Counted from the stretch's first letter, positions 43,550 to 54,562 are shown. The stretch: 64,000 nt of DNA from an uncultured OM182 clade bacterium (GCA_905182025.1 CAJJAA010000038.1:1-64000); one strand, 5' to 3'. Translations and numbers: made by a program. The notes: a model not told the origin generated them from the letters alone.

Positions 43550-43584
43550 TGGGAAATTGTGTTGATTAGTGGTTTTTATTGGGT
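43550..43584 (+). promoter_or_regulatory. Putative MraZ operator: four TGNNN units at 10-bp spacing
   Basis: TGGGA-aattg-TGTTG-attag-TGGTT-tttat-TGGGT, 72 bp before mraZ. Confidence 0.6.
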
Positions 43585-43655
43585 CCTAAGTAATTCAAAC
43601 CCTCTGAAGTGCAGTTTTCTCCCAGTCGTTAACAAGCATAAAGGTTTTATCAGCA

Positions 43656-44108
43656 ATGTTTAGGGGTGTAAACAACATCAATCTCGATGCCAAGGGTCGC
43701 CTTGCGATTCCGACGCGATATCGAGAGTTGTTAACGCAGCATTGCGAAGGCGAGATGGTTGTGACGATTGATACTGAAGAGCAGTGTCTGCTGATTTACC
43801 CATTACCACAATGGAATGATATCCAAAGGGAAGTATCAGCTTTGCCTAGCTACAATCCGGCCACGAGAAGAATTCAAAGACTCCTGATAGGTTACGCAAC
43901 GGATATTGCTCTAGACAGCAGTGGTCGACTACAACTGACTCAGCCATTGAGGGATTACGCATTTTTAGAAAAGAAGTGCGTGATGTTAGGGCAGGGTAAG
44001 AAGCTGGAGCTTTGGTCCGAAGAGCAGTGGACAAAAAGAAGAGACAGTTGGCTAAATGACGAGTCGTCTTTAGACATTCCCGATGAACTAAAAAGCCTGT
44101 CACTTTAA
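43656..44108 (+). CDS. mraZ: Transcriptional regulator MraZ
   Basis: MFRGVNNINLDAKGRLAIPTRYRELL. Confidence 0.98.
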   Translation: MFRGVNNINLDAKGRLAIPTRYRELLTQHCEGEMVVTIDTEEQCLLIYPLPQWNDIQREVSALPSYNPATRRIQRLLIGYATDIALDSSGRLQLTQPLRDYAFLEKKCVMLGQGKKLELWSEEQWTKRRDSWLNDESSLDIPDELKSLSL

Positions 44109-45031
44109 TGACAGGGCATGAGGCAGTATTAAAAAGAGAAGCGCTTGAGGGCTTAGTTGTAAACGAAAGCGGGACGTATGTTGATTGCACCTATGGAAGA
44201 GGTGGTCACGCAGAGCAGATTCTGGAACGTTTGAATGAGAACGGCCGCATGATGGTGATTGACAAGGATATCGAAGCAATCAACCATGCAAATCAGAGAT
44301 TTGCAGGCGATTCGCGCGTCACAGTAATGCACGGTTCGTTTCGTCACATTAAATCCTTCTGCGAGGAAGCGGGGTTCAATCAAGTCGATGGCATTTTTAT
44401 AGATTTAGGTATCTCGTCTCCTCAAATTGATCAAGCTGAACGTGGCTTTAGTTTCGACAGGGATGGTCCATTGGATATGCGAATGGATCAAACGAGAGGT
44501 GAGACAGTTTCGGAATGGCTACAGCGCGCCGAACCAAAAGATATTAGTTACGTCTTGTATAAATACGGCGAAGAGAAATTCTCGCGTCGAATTGCACGAA
44601 ATATTTGTACTGCACGTGAAGCGGGTCCAATTGAAACAACCCACGCGCTGGTTAGCATTATTGAAGATTCCATACCTCGGCGCGACCCTCACAAACACCC
44701 TGCAACTCGAAGCTTTCAAGCGCTAAGAATATTCATTAATGATGAGCTCGGAGACCTTGAGGTTTGTCTAGAGGACAGTTTAGCGTCCCTAAGCATTGGT
44801 GGTCGACTCGTTGTGATTAGTTTTCACTCTCTTGAAGACAGGATTGTGAAGCGATTTATTCGAACCAAGGCCAGAGGTGAAGAGTTGCCGAGTCGATTCC
44901 CGATTAGGGATGCAGACATTAAGCGATTCGTGAAAATTATAGGCAAACCGGTGAAGCCGAGTGATGAAGAGGTGGATCGTAACCGTCGATCCCGCAGTTC
45001 AATCATGCGTATAGCGGAGAAGATCGGGTGA
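44108..45031 (+). CDS. rsmH: 16S rRNA (cytosine(1402)-N4)-methyltransferase
   Basis: DCTYGRGGHAEQIL; DLGISSPQIDQAERGFSF. Confidence 0.98.
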   Translation: MTGHEAVLKREALEGLVVNESGTYVDCTYGRGGHAEQILERLNENGRMMVIDKDIEAINHANQRFAGDSRVTVMHGSFRHIKSFCEEAGFNQVDGIFIDLGISSPQIDQAERGFSFDRDGPLDMRMDQTRGETVSEWLQRAEPKDISYVLYKYGEEKFSRRIARNICTAREAGPIETTHALVSIIEDSIPRRDPHKHPATRSFQALRIFINDELGDLEVCLEDSLASLSIGGRLVVISFHSLEDRIVKRFIRTKARGEELPSRFPIRDADIKRFVKIIGKPVKPSDEEVDRNRRSRSSIMRIAEKIG

Positions 45032-45339
45032 TAGCCGACAGCCTTTTATTTAGAACCTTAAGTTGGCTGTTAGCTTGGCAGCAACTGTTGATCGCTGCAT
45101 TGATTGGGCTTTTAGTTGTTTCTAGTTTGGCGGTCGCACTATCAGCTCATGAGACGCGCCAACTGTATTCGCAGCTGCAAGTGCTCGGACAAGAACGGGA
45201 TAATCTCGATAGCGAATATGAAAAGTTACTACTAGAGCAAAGTGCATGGGCTGACTACAGCCGCATTGATCAGGTGTCCCGCGAACAATTACACATGTTA
45301 GCGCCCACATCAAAAAGCATCGTGGTGGTGGGTCGATGA
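45028..45339 (+). CDS. ftsL: Cell division protein FtsL
   Basis: Short TM protein with coiled coil between rsmH and ftsI; GTG start. Confidence 0.93.
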   Translation: MIADSLLFRTLSWLLAWQQLLIAALIGLLVVSSLAVALSAHETRQLYSQLQVLGQERDNLDSEYEKLLLEQSAWADYSRIDQVSREQLHMLAPTSKSIVVVGR

Positions 45340-46994
45340 TTGCAGATGCGCGCATTATTATTGTCATCTTAGGTTTCGTTTTATTAGCAAGCATTGGATA
45401 TGCGCGGATCGTATACCTTCATGTGTTTGATAAAGACTTCCTTCAAGATCACGGTGATGCCCGGACTATCCGAATGGAAAAGATATCTGCTCATCGCGGC
45501 ATGATTACAGATCGGATGGGGAAGCCGCTGGCGGTGAGTACGCCGGTTGTGTCTCTATGGGCAAATCCCTCGGAGTTAATGAGTGTGCCTGAGAAGCTCG
45601 AGTTTCTCGCAATGATGCTGGAGGTTGATTTTGATGAGTTCAAAAGCAAGCTAGAGCGCAATGCATCGAAAAACTTCGTGTACCTGCGGCGAAAAATGTC
45701 TCCCCAAAAAGCTCAACTGATTCTAGATCTTGATATCAAAGGGGTTTACGACGAGCGGGAATATAAACGGTTTTACCCTGCGGGAGAGGTCGCAGCTCAC
45801 GTCGTTGGTTTTACGAACAATAGTAGCCATATCGGTCAAGAGGGTATCGAGCTGTCTTATGACTCTTGGCTTGAGGGGCAGGCGGGTAAGAAAAAGGTGA
45901 TGAAAAATCGCTACGGCGAAGTTATTCGAGATGTAATGCCACTGCGTGAAGCTCAGCCTGGACACAACCTACAACTAACAATTGACTTGAGGCTACAGTA
46001 TCTTGCCTATCGTGAGTTGAAAAACGCCATCAACTACTACCAAGCTTCGGCGGGATCAGTCGTTATTCTTGATGTGACAAACGGCGCTATTCTGTCTTTG
46101 GTAAACCAACCCTCATACAACCCCAATAATAGAAAGACTCTGGATCTAAAAAGTCTTCGTAATAGGACGGTGACAGATGTATTTGAACCAGGCTCTACGG
46201 TAAAGCCTTTCACAGTGGCTGTAGCGCTCGAATCAGGTGAATACACAGCTGAATCTACTATCGATACAGGACCGGGGTTTGTGAAAATTGGCACCAAGAC
46301 TATTCCTGATCCGCGAAACTTTGGTGTGCTAACACTCGGCGAGATTATTGCGAAATCGAGTCAGGTTGGCACAACGAAATTGGCACTCTCCCTGAATGAA
46401 TATGACGTATGGAATGCGTTCTCATCAGTCGGCTTTGGCAAGGCTGCGGGTATCGGCTTCCCTGGTGAACGGGAAGGTTATATGCCTAATAAGCGACGCT
46501 GGGCGGATATTGAAAGGGCCACATTCTCCTATGGTTATGGCTTCCAAGTGACGCCTTTGCAACTCGCTGCCGCCTATCAGGTTATCGCATCAAATGGTGT
46601 TAAGCACTCGCTAAGCCTTGTCGAAGGAAGCGAGATGACGAGCGAAACGGTTTTCTCCGCCGAAACATCAATCGCACTTAAAAAGATGCTCGAAGGTGTA
46701 GTTGAAGGAGGTACTGGAAGTAAAGCTGCGATAGCAGGTTATTCTGTCGCAGGTAAAACAGGCACCGTCAGAAAAGTTGCCGGAGGCGAATATCAGGATA
46801 CGAAGCATTTGGCTTTCTTCGCTGGCATGACGCCGGTTTACAAACCTAGATTGGTTGCGGTTGTTATGATTGACAACCCCAAGGGCGATAAATATGGCGG
46901 TGGAGCCATAGCGGCTCCTTTGTTCTCAAAGATAATGTCCGAGGCTCTTCGTTTGTTGAACGTGCCGCCAGACAATATGGATGAGGCTGCCTGA
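45336..46994 (+). CDS. ftsI: Peptidoglycan D,D-transpeptidase FtsI (PBP3)
   Basis: EPGSTVKPF (SxxK), AKSSQVG (SxN position is Gln), GKTGT (KTG). Confidence 0.97.
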   Translation: MIADARIIIVILGFVLLASIGYARIVYLHVFDKDFLQDHGDARTIRMEKISAHRGMITDRMGKPLAVSTPVVSLWANPSELMSVPEKLEFLAMMLEVDFDEFKSKLERNASKNFVYLRRKMSPQKAQLILDLDIKGVYDEREYKRFYPAGEVAAHVVGFTNNSSHIGQEGIELSYDSWLEGQAGKKKVMKNRYGEVIRDVMPLREAQPGHNLQLTIDLRLQYLAYRELKNAINYYQASAGSVVILDVTNGAILSLVNQPSYNPNNRKTLDLKSLRNRTVTDVFEPGSTVKPFTVAVALESGEYTAESTIDTGPGFVKIGTKTIPDPRNFGVLTLGEIIAKSSQVGTTKLALSLNEYDVWNAFSSVGFGKAAGIGFPGEREGYMPNKRRWADIERATFSYGYGFQVTPLQLAAAYQVIASNGVKHSLSLVEGSEMTSETVFSAETSIALKKMLEGVVEGGTGSKAAIAGYSVAGKTGTVRKVAGGEYQDTKHLAFFAGMTPVYKPRLVAVVMIDNPKGDKYGGGAIAAPLFSKIMSEALRLLNVPPDNMDEAA

Positions 46995-48502
46995 TGTCGA
47001 AGATGCTGAGCATGCTATTGCCGGAATTGGACGTAAGCGACGACATTCTCATTAGAGGGCTCACGGATGATAGTCGGCTTCTATCGGGCGGCGAACTCTA
47101 CCTTGCAGTAAGCGGTGATGTGTTTAATGGCGCAGATTTTATTGATGAAGCGATGCAAAAAAATGTAGCAGCTGTCATTTCGGACCAACCTATTGAAAAG
47201 TCAGAATCAGCAACTTGGAAAGCGCCTGTTTACTATCTTGAAGATTTAGCGCGCCTTCGCGGCGAAATCGCGTCCCGTTATTACGATGAGCCTTCAACGA
47301 AGATGCGAGTGATCGCAATTACTGGAACGAATGGAAAGACGTCCTGCTCTCATTTTATTGCGAAAACCCTCGCGTTATTGGGTGTTCCTTGTGGATTTAT
47401 TGGAACACTCGGAGCAGGTGTCGAAGGTCTTAGTGGAGCCAATGTCGAGTTGAACATGACAACGCCAGGTGCCATAGCGCTGCAGGAGACGCTTAGTGAA
47501 TTTTCGGATCGAGGTGTCTCAGTGGTTAGTCTTGAGGCGTCGAGTCATGGACTTACTCAAGAACGTTTGCGAGGAACAGATATAGATACAGCGGTTCTCA
47601 CCAATATTAGTCGAGATCATCTGGATTTTCATGGAAGCCTTGAAGCCTATACAGAGGCAAAGTCGCGACTGTTTCAATTTAAATCTTTACAAAATGTCAT
47701 CCTCAATGCAGATGACGATAGTGCTGAAGCATTCGCACGTGTTGTAAACGACGGCGTTAAGGTCGTGACCTACAGCCTTCACAGCAGTAACGCTGACGTT
47801 CATTGTAAATCCCTTACCTTAAGTAGGTTGGGTATTAATGCAACCGTCGTTACGCCCTGGGGTACTGCCGAGATCGCATGTTCCTTATTAGGCATGTTTA
47901 ACGTCAGTAACGTTCTCGCGGTGATAAGTGCCTTGGGTTGTAATGGCTACGCATTGTCTGAGATTGCGTCAGGTCTATCCAAGTTAGAAACCGTAAAGGG
48001 ACGGATGGATCTCATTGCATTGGAAAATGGCATTGATGTGATTATCGATTATGCCCATACCCCTGATGCGCTTGAGAAAGCTCTGGCAGGCGTCAGATCA
48101 CACTGTGAAGGTGCTGTCTGGTGTGTGATGGGTTGCGGCGGTGATCGAGACAAGGGTAAGCGGTCTCAAATGGGTGCCGTTGCCGCTCGTTTGGCGGACA
48201 GAACGGTAGTCAGTTCAGACAACCCGCGCAGCGAAGACCCGAACAAGATAATTAACGATGTGTTAGCAGGCGTGCCTAGTTCACAGACCGAGAGTGGCGA
48301 TGTGTGCGCGCTAACCGATCGTAGTGAGGCGATTGCATACGCACTAGGCAACGCTAAGTCTGGCGATATGGTACTCATTGCGGGTAAAGGTCATGAGGAG
48401 TATCAAGAATTATTCAATGGTCGTGTTGACTACAGTGACTATGCGGAAGTGTCGAATTGGCAAGTAGGAAAGGTTGGCGATGATCGATCAGAGGAAGCCT
48501 AA
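46994..48502 (+). CDS. murE: UDP-MurNAc-tripeptide synthetase MurE (meso-DAP type)
   Basis: ITGTNGKTS; DNPRSEDP meso-DAP motif. Confidence 0.97.
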   Translation: MSKMLSMLLPELDVSDDILIRGLTDDSRLLSGGELYLAVSGDVFNGADFIDEAMQKNVAAVISDQPIEKSESATWKAPVYYLEDLARLRGEIASRYYDEPSTKMRVIAITGTNGKTSCSHFIAKTLALLGVPCGFIGTLGAGVEGLSGANVELNMTTPGAIALQETLSEFSDRGVSVVSLEASSHGLTQERLRGTDIDTAVLTNISRDHLDFHGSLEAYTEAKSRLFQFKSLQNVILNADDDSAEAFARVVNDGVKVVTYSLHSSNADVHCKSLTLSRLGINATVVTPWGTAEIACSLLGMFNVSNVLAVISALGCNGYALSEIASGLSKLETVKGRMDLIALENGIDVIIDYAHTPDALEKALAGVRSHCEGAVWCVMGCGGDRDKGKRSQMGAVAARLADRTVVSSDNPRSEDPNKIINDVLAGVPSSQTESGDVCALTDRSEAIAYALGNAKSGDMVLIAGKGHEEYQELFNGRVDYSDYAEVSNWQVGKVGDDRSEEA

Positions 48503-49808
48503 AGTGATTGTCGGGTTAGGAAGTACCGGCCTCGCATGTGCGCACTATTTTGCGCACCACGGCATTCCTTTCTCGGTCGTTGACGCTAATCCGAAACCGC
48601 CTTTGTTGAAAGAGCTACAGCGTGATTTTCCATTAGTCGAATTTCAGTCTCTGGATGACAAAGTATTTCAGCCGGCAGAAGAAATTGTTCTAAGCCCCGG
48701 TGTTCCACTGAAGTCTGTAGCGATTCAGGAAGCAATTTCAAATGACGCACATATCACGGGTGATATTGAAATATTTTCGAAGGCGGTTACCAAACCATTC
48801 GTCGCCATAACCGGTTCGAATGGAAAAACAACGGTAACGAGCTTGTTGGGTGATATGGCTGAAAAGTGCCATAAGGCTGTGCAACTAGCCGGAAATATTG
48901 GCATTCCTAGTCTTAGTGTTATTGATGCTGAGGTGGATTGTTTCGTGTTGGAGATCTCTAGTTATCAGCTTGAAGTGATTGAAAAGCTTGCTGCAGATGT
49001 AGCAGTGGTGCTTAACCTGACACCGGACCACCTCGACAGGTACGCCACCGTTCAAGATTATTATAACGCCAAATTGAAAATTTATACCGGTTGTAGTCGG
49101 GCGGTGATCAATCGCGATATGGACTGCAACTTGAATATCCAAAAAGGCGTACCGGTCGTTAGTTTCGGTCTTGATGAGCCTAAAAATGATGCTGATATCG
49201 GTTACAAACATAGCGACGGTAAGACGTATCTTGTCAGAGGACAACAAATTTTACTCGACGTCGATCGGTTTGGTTTAAGAGGACGACACAATCGGCAAAA
49301 TGTCGCTGCAGCAGTGGCTATTGGTTTTGAAATCGGACTCAACTCGGCCGGTATGATAGATGCAATTCAGTCGTTTAAAGGCTTGGCGCATCGATGCGAG
49401 CTCGTTGGCAGCTACGATGGCGTCTCCTACATAAATGATTCTAAGTCAACCAACCCAGCATCTAGCATCGCCGCAGTCACTGGCATGTCGGATGCGGCAG
49501 GCGACATCGTGTTGATATTGGGTGGCGATGCAAAGGGTGCCGACTTCTCTGGTTTTGATTTGGTTTGTGAAGAGCAAGTACGACTGTATTTTATCTATGG
49601 TAAAGATTCGCAGATGATTTCTGATTCAATTGGAGGTGACAAATTCATCTGTAAAACCCTGGCCGAAGTCGTTAACAAATTACGCGGCTCAGTGCGATCG
49701 GGGGACAAGGTTCTATTGTCACCTGGCTGCGCGAGTTTGGATCAATTTAAAAACTATGAAGAGCGCGGTACTGAGTTTAAGCGTCTGCTTGAAAAGGTGG
49801 CGCAATGA
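48480..49808 (+). CDS. murD: UDP-MurNAc-L-alanine:D-glutamate ligase
   Basis: VIVGLGSTGLACA; ITGSNGKTTVTSLL; NLTPDHLDRY; start inside murE. Confidence 0.97.
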   Translation: MIDQRKPKVIVGLGSTGLACAHYFAHHGIPFSVVDANPKPPLLKELQRDFPLVEFQSLDDKVFQPAEEIVLSPGVPLKSVAIQEAISNDAHITGDIEIFSKAVTKPFVAITGSNGKTTVTSLLGDMAEKCHKAVQLAGNIGIPSLSVIDAEVDCFVLEISSYQLEVIEKLAADVAVVLNLTPDHLDRYATVQDYYNAKLKIYTGCSRAVINRDMDCNLNIQKGVPVVSFGLDEPKNDADIGYKHSDGKTYLVRGQQILLDVDRFGLRGRHNRQNVAAAVAIGFEIGLNSAGMIDAIQSFKGLAHRCELVGSYDGVSYINDSKSTNPASSIAAVTGMSDAAGDIVLILGGDAKGADFSGFDLVCEEQVRLYFIYGKDSQMISDSIGGDKFICKTLAEVVNKLRGSVRSGDKVLLSPGCASLDQFKNYEERGTEFKRLLEKVAQ

Positions 49809-51112
49809 GCGGGTCGCGAATACATAATTTAAAGCCGTGCCCGATTGACATAGTTGTTGCTGGCTTAGCTCTTCTATTACTGCTAACCGGAATCGTTATG
49901 GTTGGCTCTGCATCAACGGAAGTATCAAACCGTATTTATGGTGATCCTCTGTACATGTTCATCAAGCACTCGGCGTATGTTGTCATTAGCTTAGGTATTG
50001 CCGCGATTGCTTTAATGATGCCGATTAAATCCTGGCAACAAATTGATTGGGTGTTACTGCTCCTGAGTTTTGCATTGCTAATTGCAGTGTTGGTGCCGGG
50101 TGTTGGTCACACTGTTAATGGCAGTACGCGATGGATTTCTTTAGGTTTCTTTACCGTCCAAGGTAGTGAGTTCGTCAAACTGTTCGCGATTGTTTACATT
50201 TCTGGATATCTCGTACGCAGAAAAGAAGAAATATTTGATTCACTCAGTGGATTCATAAAACCACTAGCGTTGATTTCATTGATGGTTTTATTACTACTGG
50301 AACAACCGGATTTCGGTGCGTCCGTTGTTATCATGGCATCAATTCTAGGCGTTATCTTTCTCGCGGGTGTGCCATTCAAACACTTCGTGCCGATTATCCT
50401 CTCAGTTGGTGCGGCTGCATTCGTGATTGTTCAATGGCAACCATACCGACTAAAACGGTTTGAGGCATTTACTGATCCTTGGGCACACCAATTCGATAGT
50501 GGATATCAACTTACTCAAGCTTTGATTGCTTTTGGTAGGGGTGAGTGGTTTGGACTAGGTCTAGGCAACAGCATACAAAAATTGTTCTTCTTGCCTGAAG
50601 CACATACAGATTTCCTATTTTCGATACTTGCAGAAGAGCTGGGTGTTGTTGGTGGTGTGATTGTGATCAGTGCTTTCACGTGGTTAGTTATCAAAGCGAT
50701 TCTAATTTCTCGTCGAGCAAGAAACCAAGGTAAAGAATTCCATGCGAATCTAGCGTCCGGTATAGCGCTTTTATTGGGCGTTCAATCGGCGATTAATATT
50801 GGTGTGAATATGGGATTGTTACCAACCAAAGGTCTGACATTGCCGTTGGTTAGCTATGGTGGCAATAGTCTGATTATAAGTTGTGTATTGATTGCGATTC
50901 TACTGAGAATTGAATTCGAATGTAGAGAAGAAGCTGAACTACCGATCAGAAAATCAGTTCAGAAAAAGCGATCGACGGCAAAGCCGAAATCCTCCGAGGT
51001 GAAAGCCTCGTTGCAGGAAAAGTTGAGTCGAGGTGCGACGGATAAACCGAAAAAGGTTCGTGCTAAGGCCTCAAGAAGCCAACCTAAGGCCGTGGGAGCA
51101 AAGAGAATATGA
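49805..51112 (+). CDS. ftsW: SEDS peptidoglycan glycosyltransferase FtsW with basic C-terminal tail
   Basis: [36 protein letters not shown]. Confidence 0.96.
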   Translation: MSGSRIHNLKPCPIDIVVAGLALLLLLTGIVMVGSASTEVSNRIYGDPLYMFIKHSAYVVISLGIAAIALMMPIKSWQQIDWVLLLLSFALLIAVLVPGVGHTVNGSTRWISLGFFTVQGSEFVKLFAIVYISGYLVRRKEEIFDSLSGFIKPLALISLMVLLLLEQPDFGASVVIMASILGVIFLAGVPFKHFVPIILSVGAAAFVIVQWQPYRLKRFEAFTDPWAHQFDSGYQLTQALIAFGRGEWFGLGLGNSIQKLFFLPEAHTDFLFSILAEELGVVGGVIVISAFTWLVIKAILISRRARNQGKEFHANLASGIALLLGVQSAINIGVNMGLLPTKGLTLPLVSYGGNSLIISCVLIAILLRIEFECREEAELPIRKSVQKKRSTAKPKSSEVKASLQEKLSRGATDKPKKVRAKASRSQPKAVGAKRI

Positions 51113-52545
51113 CCTCTTTAGTCTCTCCAGATGTGCCTGAAATGAGACGAATCAAAAGGATTCATTTTATCGGTATTGGTGGCGCAGGTATGTGTGGCAT
51201 CGCTGAGGTTCTTCTAAATCAGGGATATAAAGTTTCCGGTTCGGATATGGTCAGCTCGAAAATTACAACCCGTCTATCTGATCTGGGTGCACTGATTTAT
51301 CAAGGCCATAGCGCAAAAAATGTGGATGGTGTCGACGTGGTTGTCGTTTCCTCCGCTATCGACCCTGAAAATCCTGAAGTTTCAACAGCGCGGAGTTCGA
51401 GAATACCGATTGTACGACGTGCAGAGATGCTGGGAGAATTAATGCGGTACCGTCATAGCATTGCTGTCGCCGGTACCCACGGGAAGACAACGACGACCAG
51501 CTTAATAGCATCTTTGTTGGGGCATGCTGGCATGGACCCAACATTTATTATTGGTGGCTTGCTCAATTCTACCTCCTCAAACGGCCGTCTTGGCGCAAGT
51601 CGATTGTTGGTCGCTGAGGCTGACGAAAGTGATGCTTCTTTTCTACACCTACAACCCATGGTGGCCGTGTTAACTAACATTGATAAGGACCATCTTGGTA
51701 CCTACGACGGTAGCTTCGAAAAATTAAAGAGTGCCTTTGTTGAGTTTGTTCACAATCTCCCTTTCTATGGCTTGTTGGTCGCTTGTCTAGATGATGTGAA
51801 TGTAAGGTCGATCTTGCCGTCAATTCAGCGGCCGATCGTTACCTACGGATTTGATGAGGACGCTGATGTTCGTGCTACTAATGTAAGTCAAGATGGTGGA
51901 TTTTCTCATTTCCTTGTTCATCGTCAAGAAAAAAGCTCACTGCAAATCTCTCTCGCAATGCCGGGACGACACAATGTTTTGAATGCGCTAGCAGCAATTG
52001 CTATAGCCACCGATGAAGGGGTGCAGGATGAAAATATTGTTCAAGGCTTGAGAGAGTTTGAAGGTGTAGGTCGACGCTTTGAGATTCACGGTAAATTTAA
52101 GAAAGGCAAAGGCGATTTTTTACTGGTGGACGACTATGGCCATCATCCCTCTGAAGTTAAAGCGACGATTGAAGCCGTGCGTCTCGGATGGCCAGATCAG
52201 CGATTGATCATGGTTTATCAGCCTCATCGTTATTCGCGGACACTAGAGCTATTCGACCAGTTTGTCGATGTGCTGTCGACGGTGGATCATCTTGTTTTGC
52301 TCGATGTTTACAGTGCCGGTGAAGAGCCGATTGTTGGCGCAACCGGAGACGATCTATACAAAGCAATCAAACAAAAAACCAGTAACGCGGTCGATTTCTT
52401 AATCGACGTTGATTTGGTTTCTGACAGGCTTGATCAACTTGTTTCAGACAATGATTTTGTTCTGACTCAGGGGGCCGGCGTTACTAGCGGTTTGGCCCGA
52501 TCATTACGAGAGAAGTGGAAAGATACACTGGTGGTGGAGGCATGA
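51109..52545 (+). CDS. murC: UDP-MurNAc:L-alanine ligase
   Basis: [28 protein letters not shown]. Confidence 0.98.
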   Translation: MTSLVSPDVPEMRRIKRIHFIGIGGAGMCGIAEVLLNQGYKVSGSDMVSSKITTRLSDLGALIYQGHSAKNVDGVDVVVVSSAIDPENPEVSTARSSRIPIVRRAEMLGELMRYRHSIAVAGTHGKTTTTSLIASLLGHAGMDPTFIIGGLLNSTSSNGRLGASRLLVAEADESDASFLHLQPMVAVLTNIDKDHLGTYDGSFEKLKSAFVEFVHNLPFYGLLVACLDDVNVRSILPSIQRPIVTYGFDEDADVRATNVSQDGGFSHFLVHRQEKSSLQISLAMPGRHNVLNALAAIAIATDEGVQDENIVQGLREFEGVGRRFEIHGKFKKGKGDFLLVDDYGHHPSEVKATIEAVRLGWPDQRLIMVYQPHRYSRTLELFDQFVDVLSTVDHLVLLDVYSAGEEPIVGATGDDLYKAIKQKTSNAVDFLIDVDLVSDRLDQLVSDNDFVLTQGAGVTSGLARSLREKWKDTLVVEA

Positions 52546-53327
52546 AAGCATTGATTAGTCGGCTAACAACTTCACCAAACCAGAATGCACTACCTTATCG
52601 GGGCGTGTTGGTCGTTTTCAGCTTGGTGCTGGGCATGTCCTATTTGGTATTTGAAGCTAACCGACTCGAGCTGGATGTGAATTATGTAAGTGTCTCTGGC
52701 GACTTGAATCCGGCGCAGCGAAACGATGCGTTTGAGAAGCTTGGTGAAATTGTTGGTGAGGGCGCTGAGCTCGCACTGATTAAACGAAAAATCGAATCTT
52801 TGTCTTGGGTTTATAAAGCCAATGTGACGCGTGATTGGCCCGACAGCCTGGACGTCAAGGTTGTACCGGAAGTTGCTGTTGCGCTTTGGAACGATAATGC
52901 CTTTATAAATCAAGATGGTCGTGTATTTTCATCTGAATTTGATCTCATTCCATCACAACGCACGAAACTGCCGCAACTATACGGTCCGGTGGGAAGTGAA
53001 TTGCGAGTCTCGAATCAATATCAACAACTCAACGATGCCCTGTTGAATGCGGGGCATTCGATAGATTTACTAAAATTAGATGACCGTGGTGGATGGTCTT
53101 TTAGGAACCAAATCGGCATAACCGTATTGTTAGGTAAAGATGAGTTAACACAACGAGTTCAACGTTTTTTACGTGTAGCGAATTACGTGACGTTAGAAGG
53201 CAGAATTGATGCAGTAGAGTCAATAGACACCCGATACACAAATGGGGTCGCGATAGATTGGAAAGAATCCATGGAAAATTTCGAAATAGCTAAAATCTTT
53301 AATTCAGAGAGAGAGCAAAAACTATGA
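52542..53327 (+). CDS. ftsQ: Cell division protein FtsQ
   Basis: N-terminal TM, POTRA-like domain, between murC and ftsA; ATG overlaps the murC stop. Confidence 0.94.
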   Translation: MKALISRLTTSPNQNALPYRGVLVVFSLVLGMSYLVFEANRLELDVNYVSVSGDLNPAQRNDAFEKLGEIVGEGAELALIKRKIESLSWVYKANVTRDWPDSLDVKVVPEVAVALWNDNAFINQDGRVFSSEFDLIPSQRTKLPQLYGPVGSELRVSNQYQQLNDALLNAGHSIDLLKLDDRGGWSFRNQIGITVLLGKDELTQRVQRFLRVANYVTLEGRIDAVESIDTRYTNGVAIDWKESMENFEIAKIFNSEREQKL

Positions 53328-54562
53328 CTGGTTCAACAGGTAGTCAAATGATTGTGGGTCTGGATATAGGAACTTCGAAGGTTGTATGTATCGTCGGTGA
53401 AATTTCCCCTGAAGGCGATGTGGAGATAGTCGGCATTGGCAGCCATCTTTCTCGTGGCCTCAAGAAGGGGGTTGTCGTTAATATTGAATCGACGGTTCAA
53501 TCAATACAGCGTGCAGTAGAAGAAGCGGAATTGATGGCGGGATGTCAGATACATTCTGTATACGCGGGTATTGCAGGTAGCCATATACGGAGCTTGAATT
53601 CCCATGGCATCGTGGCGATCAGAGATCGTGAAGTGTTTCGACCCGATATTGAAAGAGTCATTGATGCGGCGCAAGCGGTTGCGATACCCGCCGATCAAAA
53701 GATTCTTCATATCCTACCTCAAGAATATGTCATTGACTCTCAGGAAGGTGTGAAAGAGCCTCTTGGAATGTCTGGTGTCAGATTAGAAGCCAAGGTTCAT
53801 CTTGTTACCTGTGCGGTAAATGCTGCGCAAAACATCGAAAAATGTATCAGAAAGTGTGGTTTGGAAGTTGAGGACATTATCCTCGAACAACTTGCTTCTG
53901 GCTATGCCGTGCTCACAGAGGACGAGAAGGAGCTTGGTGTTTGTATCGTTGATATTGGCGGCGGCACAACAGATATAGCGGTCTTTACTGATGGGGCGAT
54001 TCGCCATACCGCAGTTATTCCTATAGCAGGCGATCAAGTGACAAACGACATCGCTATGGCGCTGCGTACACCCACTCCGAATGCTGAAGAGATAAAGATT
54101 AAGTATGCGTGTGCGCTAGCGCGTTTAGCCGGCGAGAATGAAACGATTAAGGTGCCAAGTGTCGGCGATCGTTCGGACCGCGACTTGTCTAGACAAGCGT
54201 TGGCAGAGGTTGTTGAGCCACGATACGACGAACTTTTTACACTCATTCAGGCAGAGCTTAGACGTAGTGGTTTCGAAGACTTGATTGCTGCCGGAATTGT
54301 ATTAACAGGCGGTACCTCAAAGATGGAAGGCGTAGTCGAACTAGCCGAAGAGATTTTCCATATGCCTGTAAGTATTGGTCACCCGCAGGGAGTTACTGGA
54401 CTAACAGATATTGTTCGTAACCCAATCTACTCAACGGCAGTTGGGCTGTTGATTTATGGCGCTAAACAACAATTCGATGGGGTGGTAGGTACGCCCCCTC
54501 CTGCAATAGCCATGACGGGTGTTGTGGATAAAGTAAAAAATTGGTTTCTAGGTAATTATTAA
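53324..54562 (+). CDS. ftsA: Cell division protein FtsA
   Basis: VGLDIGTSKVVCIVGE; DIGGGTTDIAVF. Confidence 0.98.
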   Translation: MTGSTGSQMIVGLDIGTSKVVCIVGEISPEGDVEIVGIGSHLSRGLKKGVVVNIESTVQSIQRAVEEAELMAGCQIHSVYAGIAGSHIRSLNSHGIVAIRDREVFRPDIERVIDAAQAVAIPADQKILHILPQEYVIDSQEGVKEPLGMSGVRLEAKVHLVTCAVNAAQNIEKCIRKCGLEVEDIILEQLASGYAVLTEDEKELGVCIVDIGGGTTDIAVFTDGAIRHTAVIPIAGDQVTNDIAMALRTPTPNAEEIKIKYACALARLAGENETIKVPSVGDRSDRDLSRQALAEVVEPRYDELFTLIQAELRRSGFEDLIAAGIVLTGGTSKMEGVVELAEEIFHMPVSIGHPQGVTGLTDIVRNPIYSTAVGLLIYGAKQQFDGVVGTPPPAIAMTGVVDKVKNWFLGNY

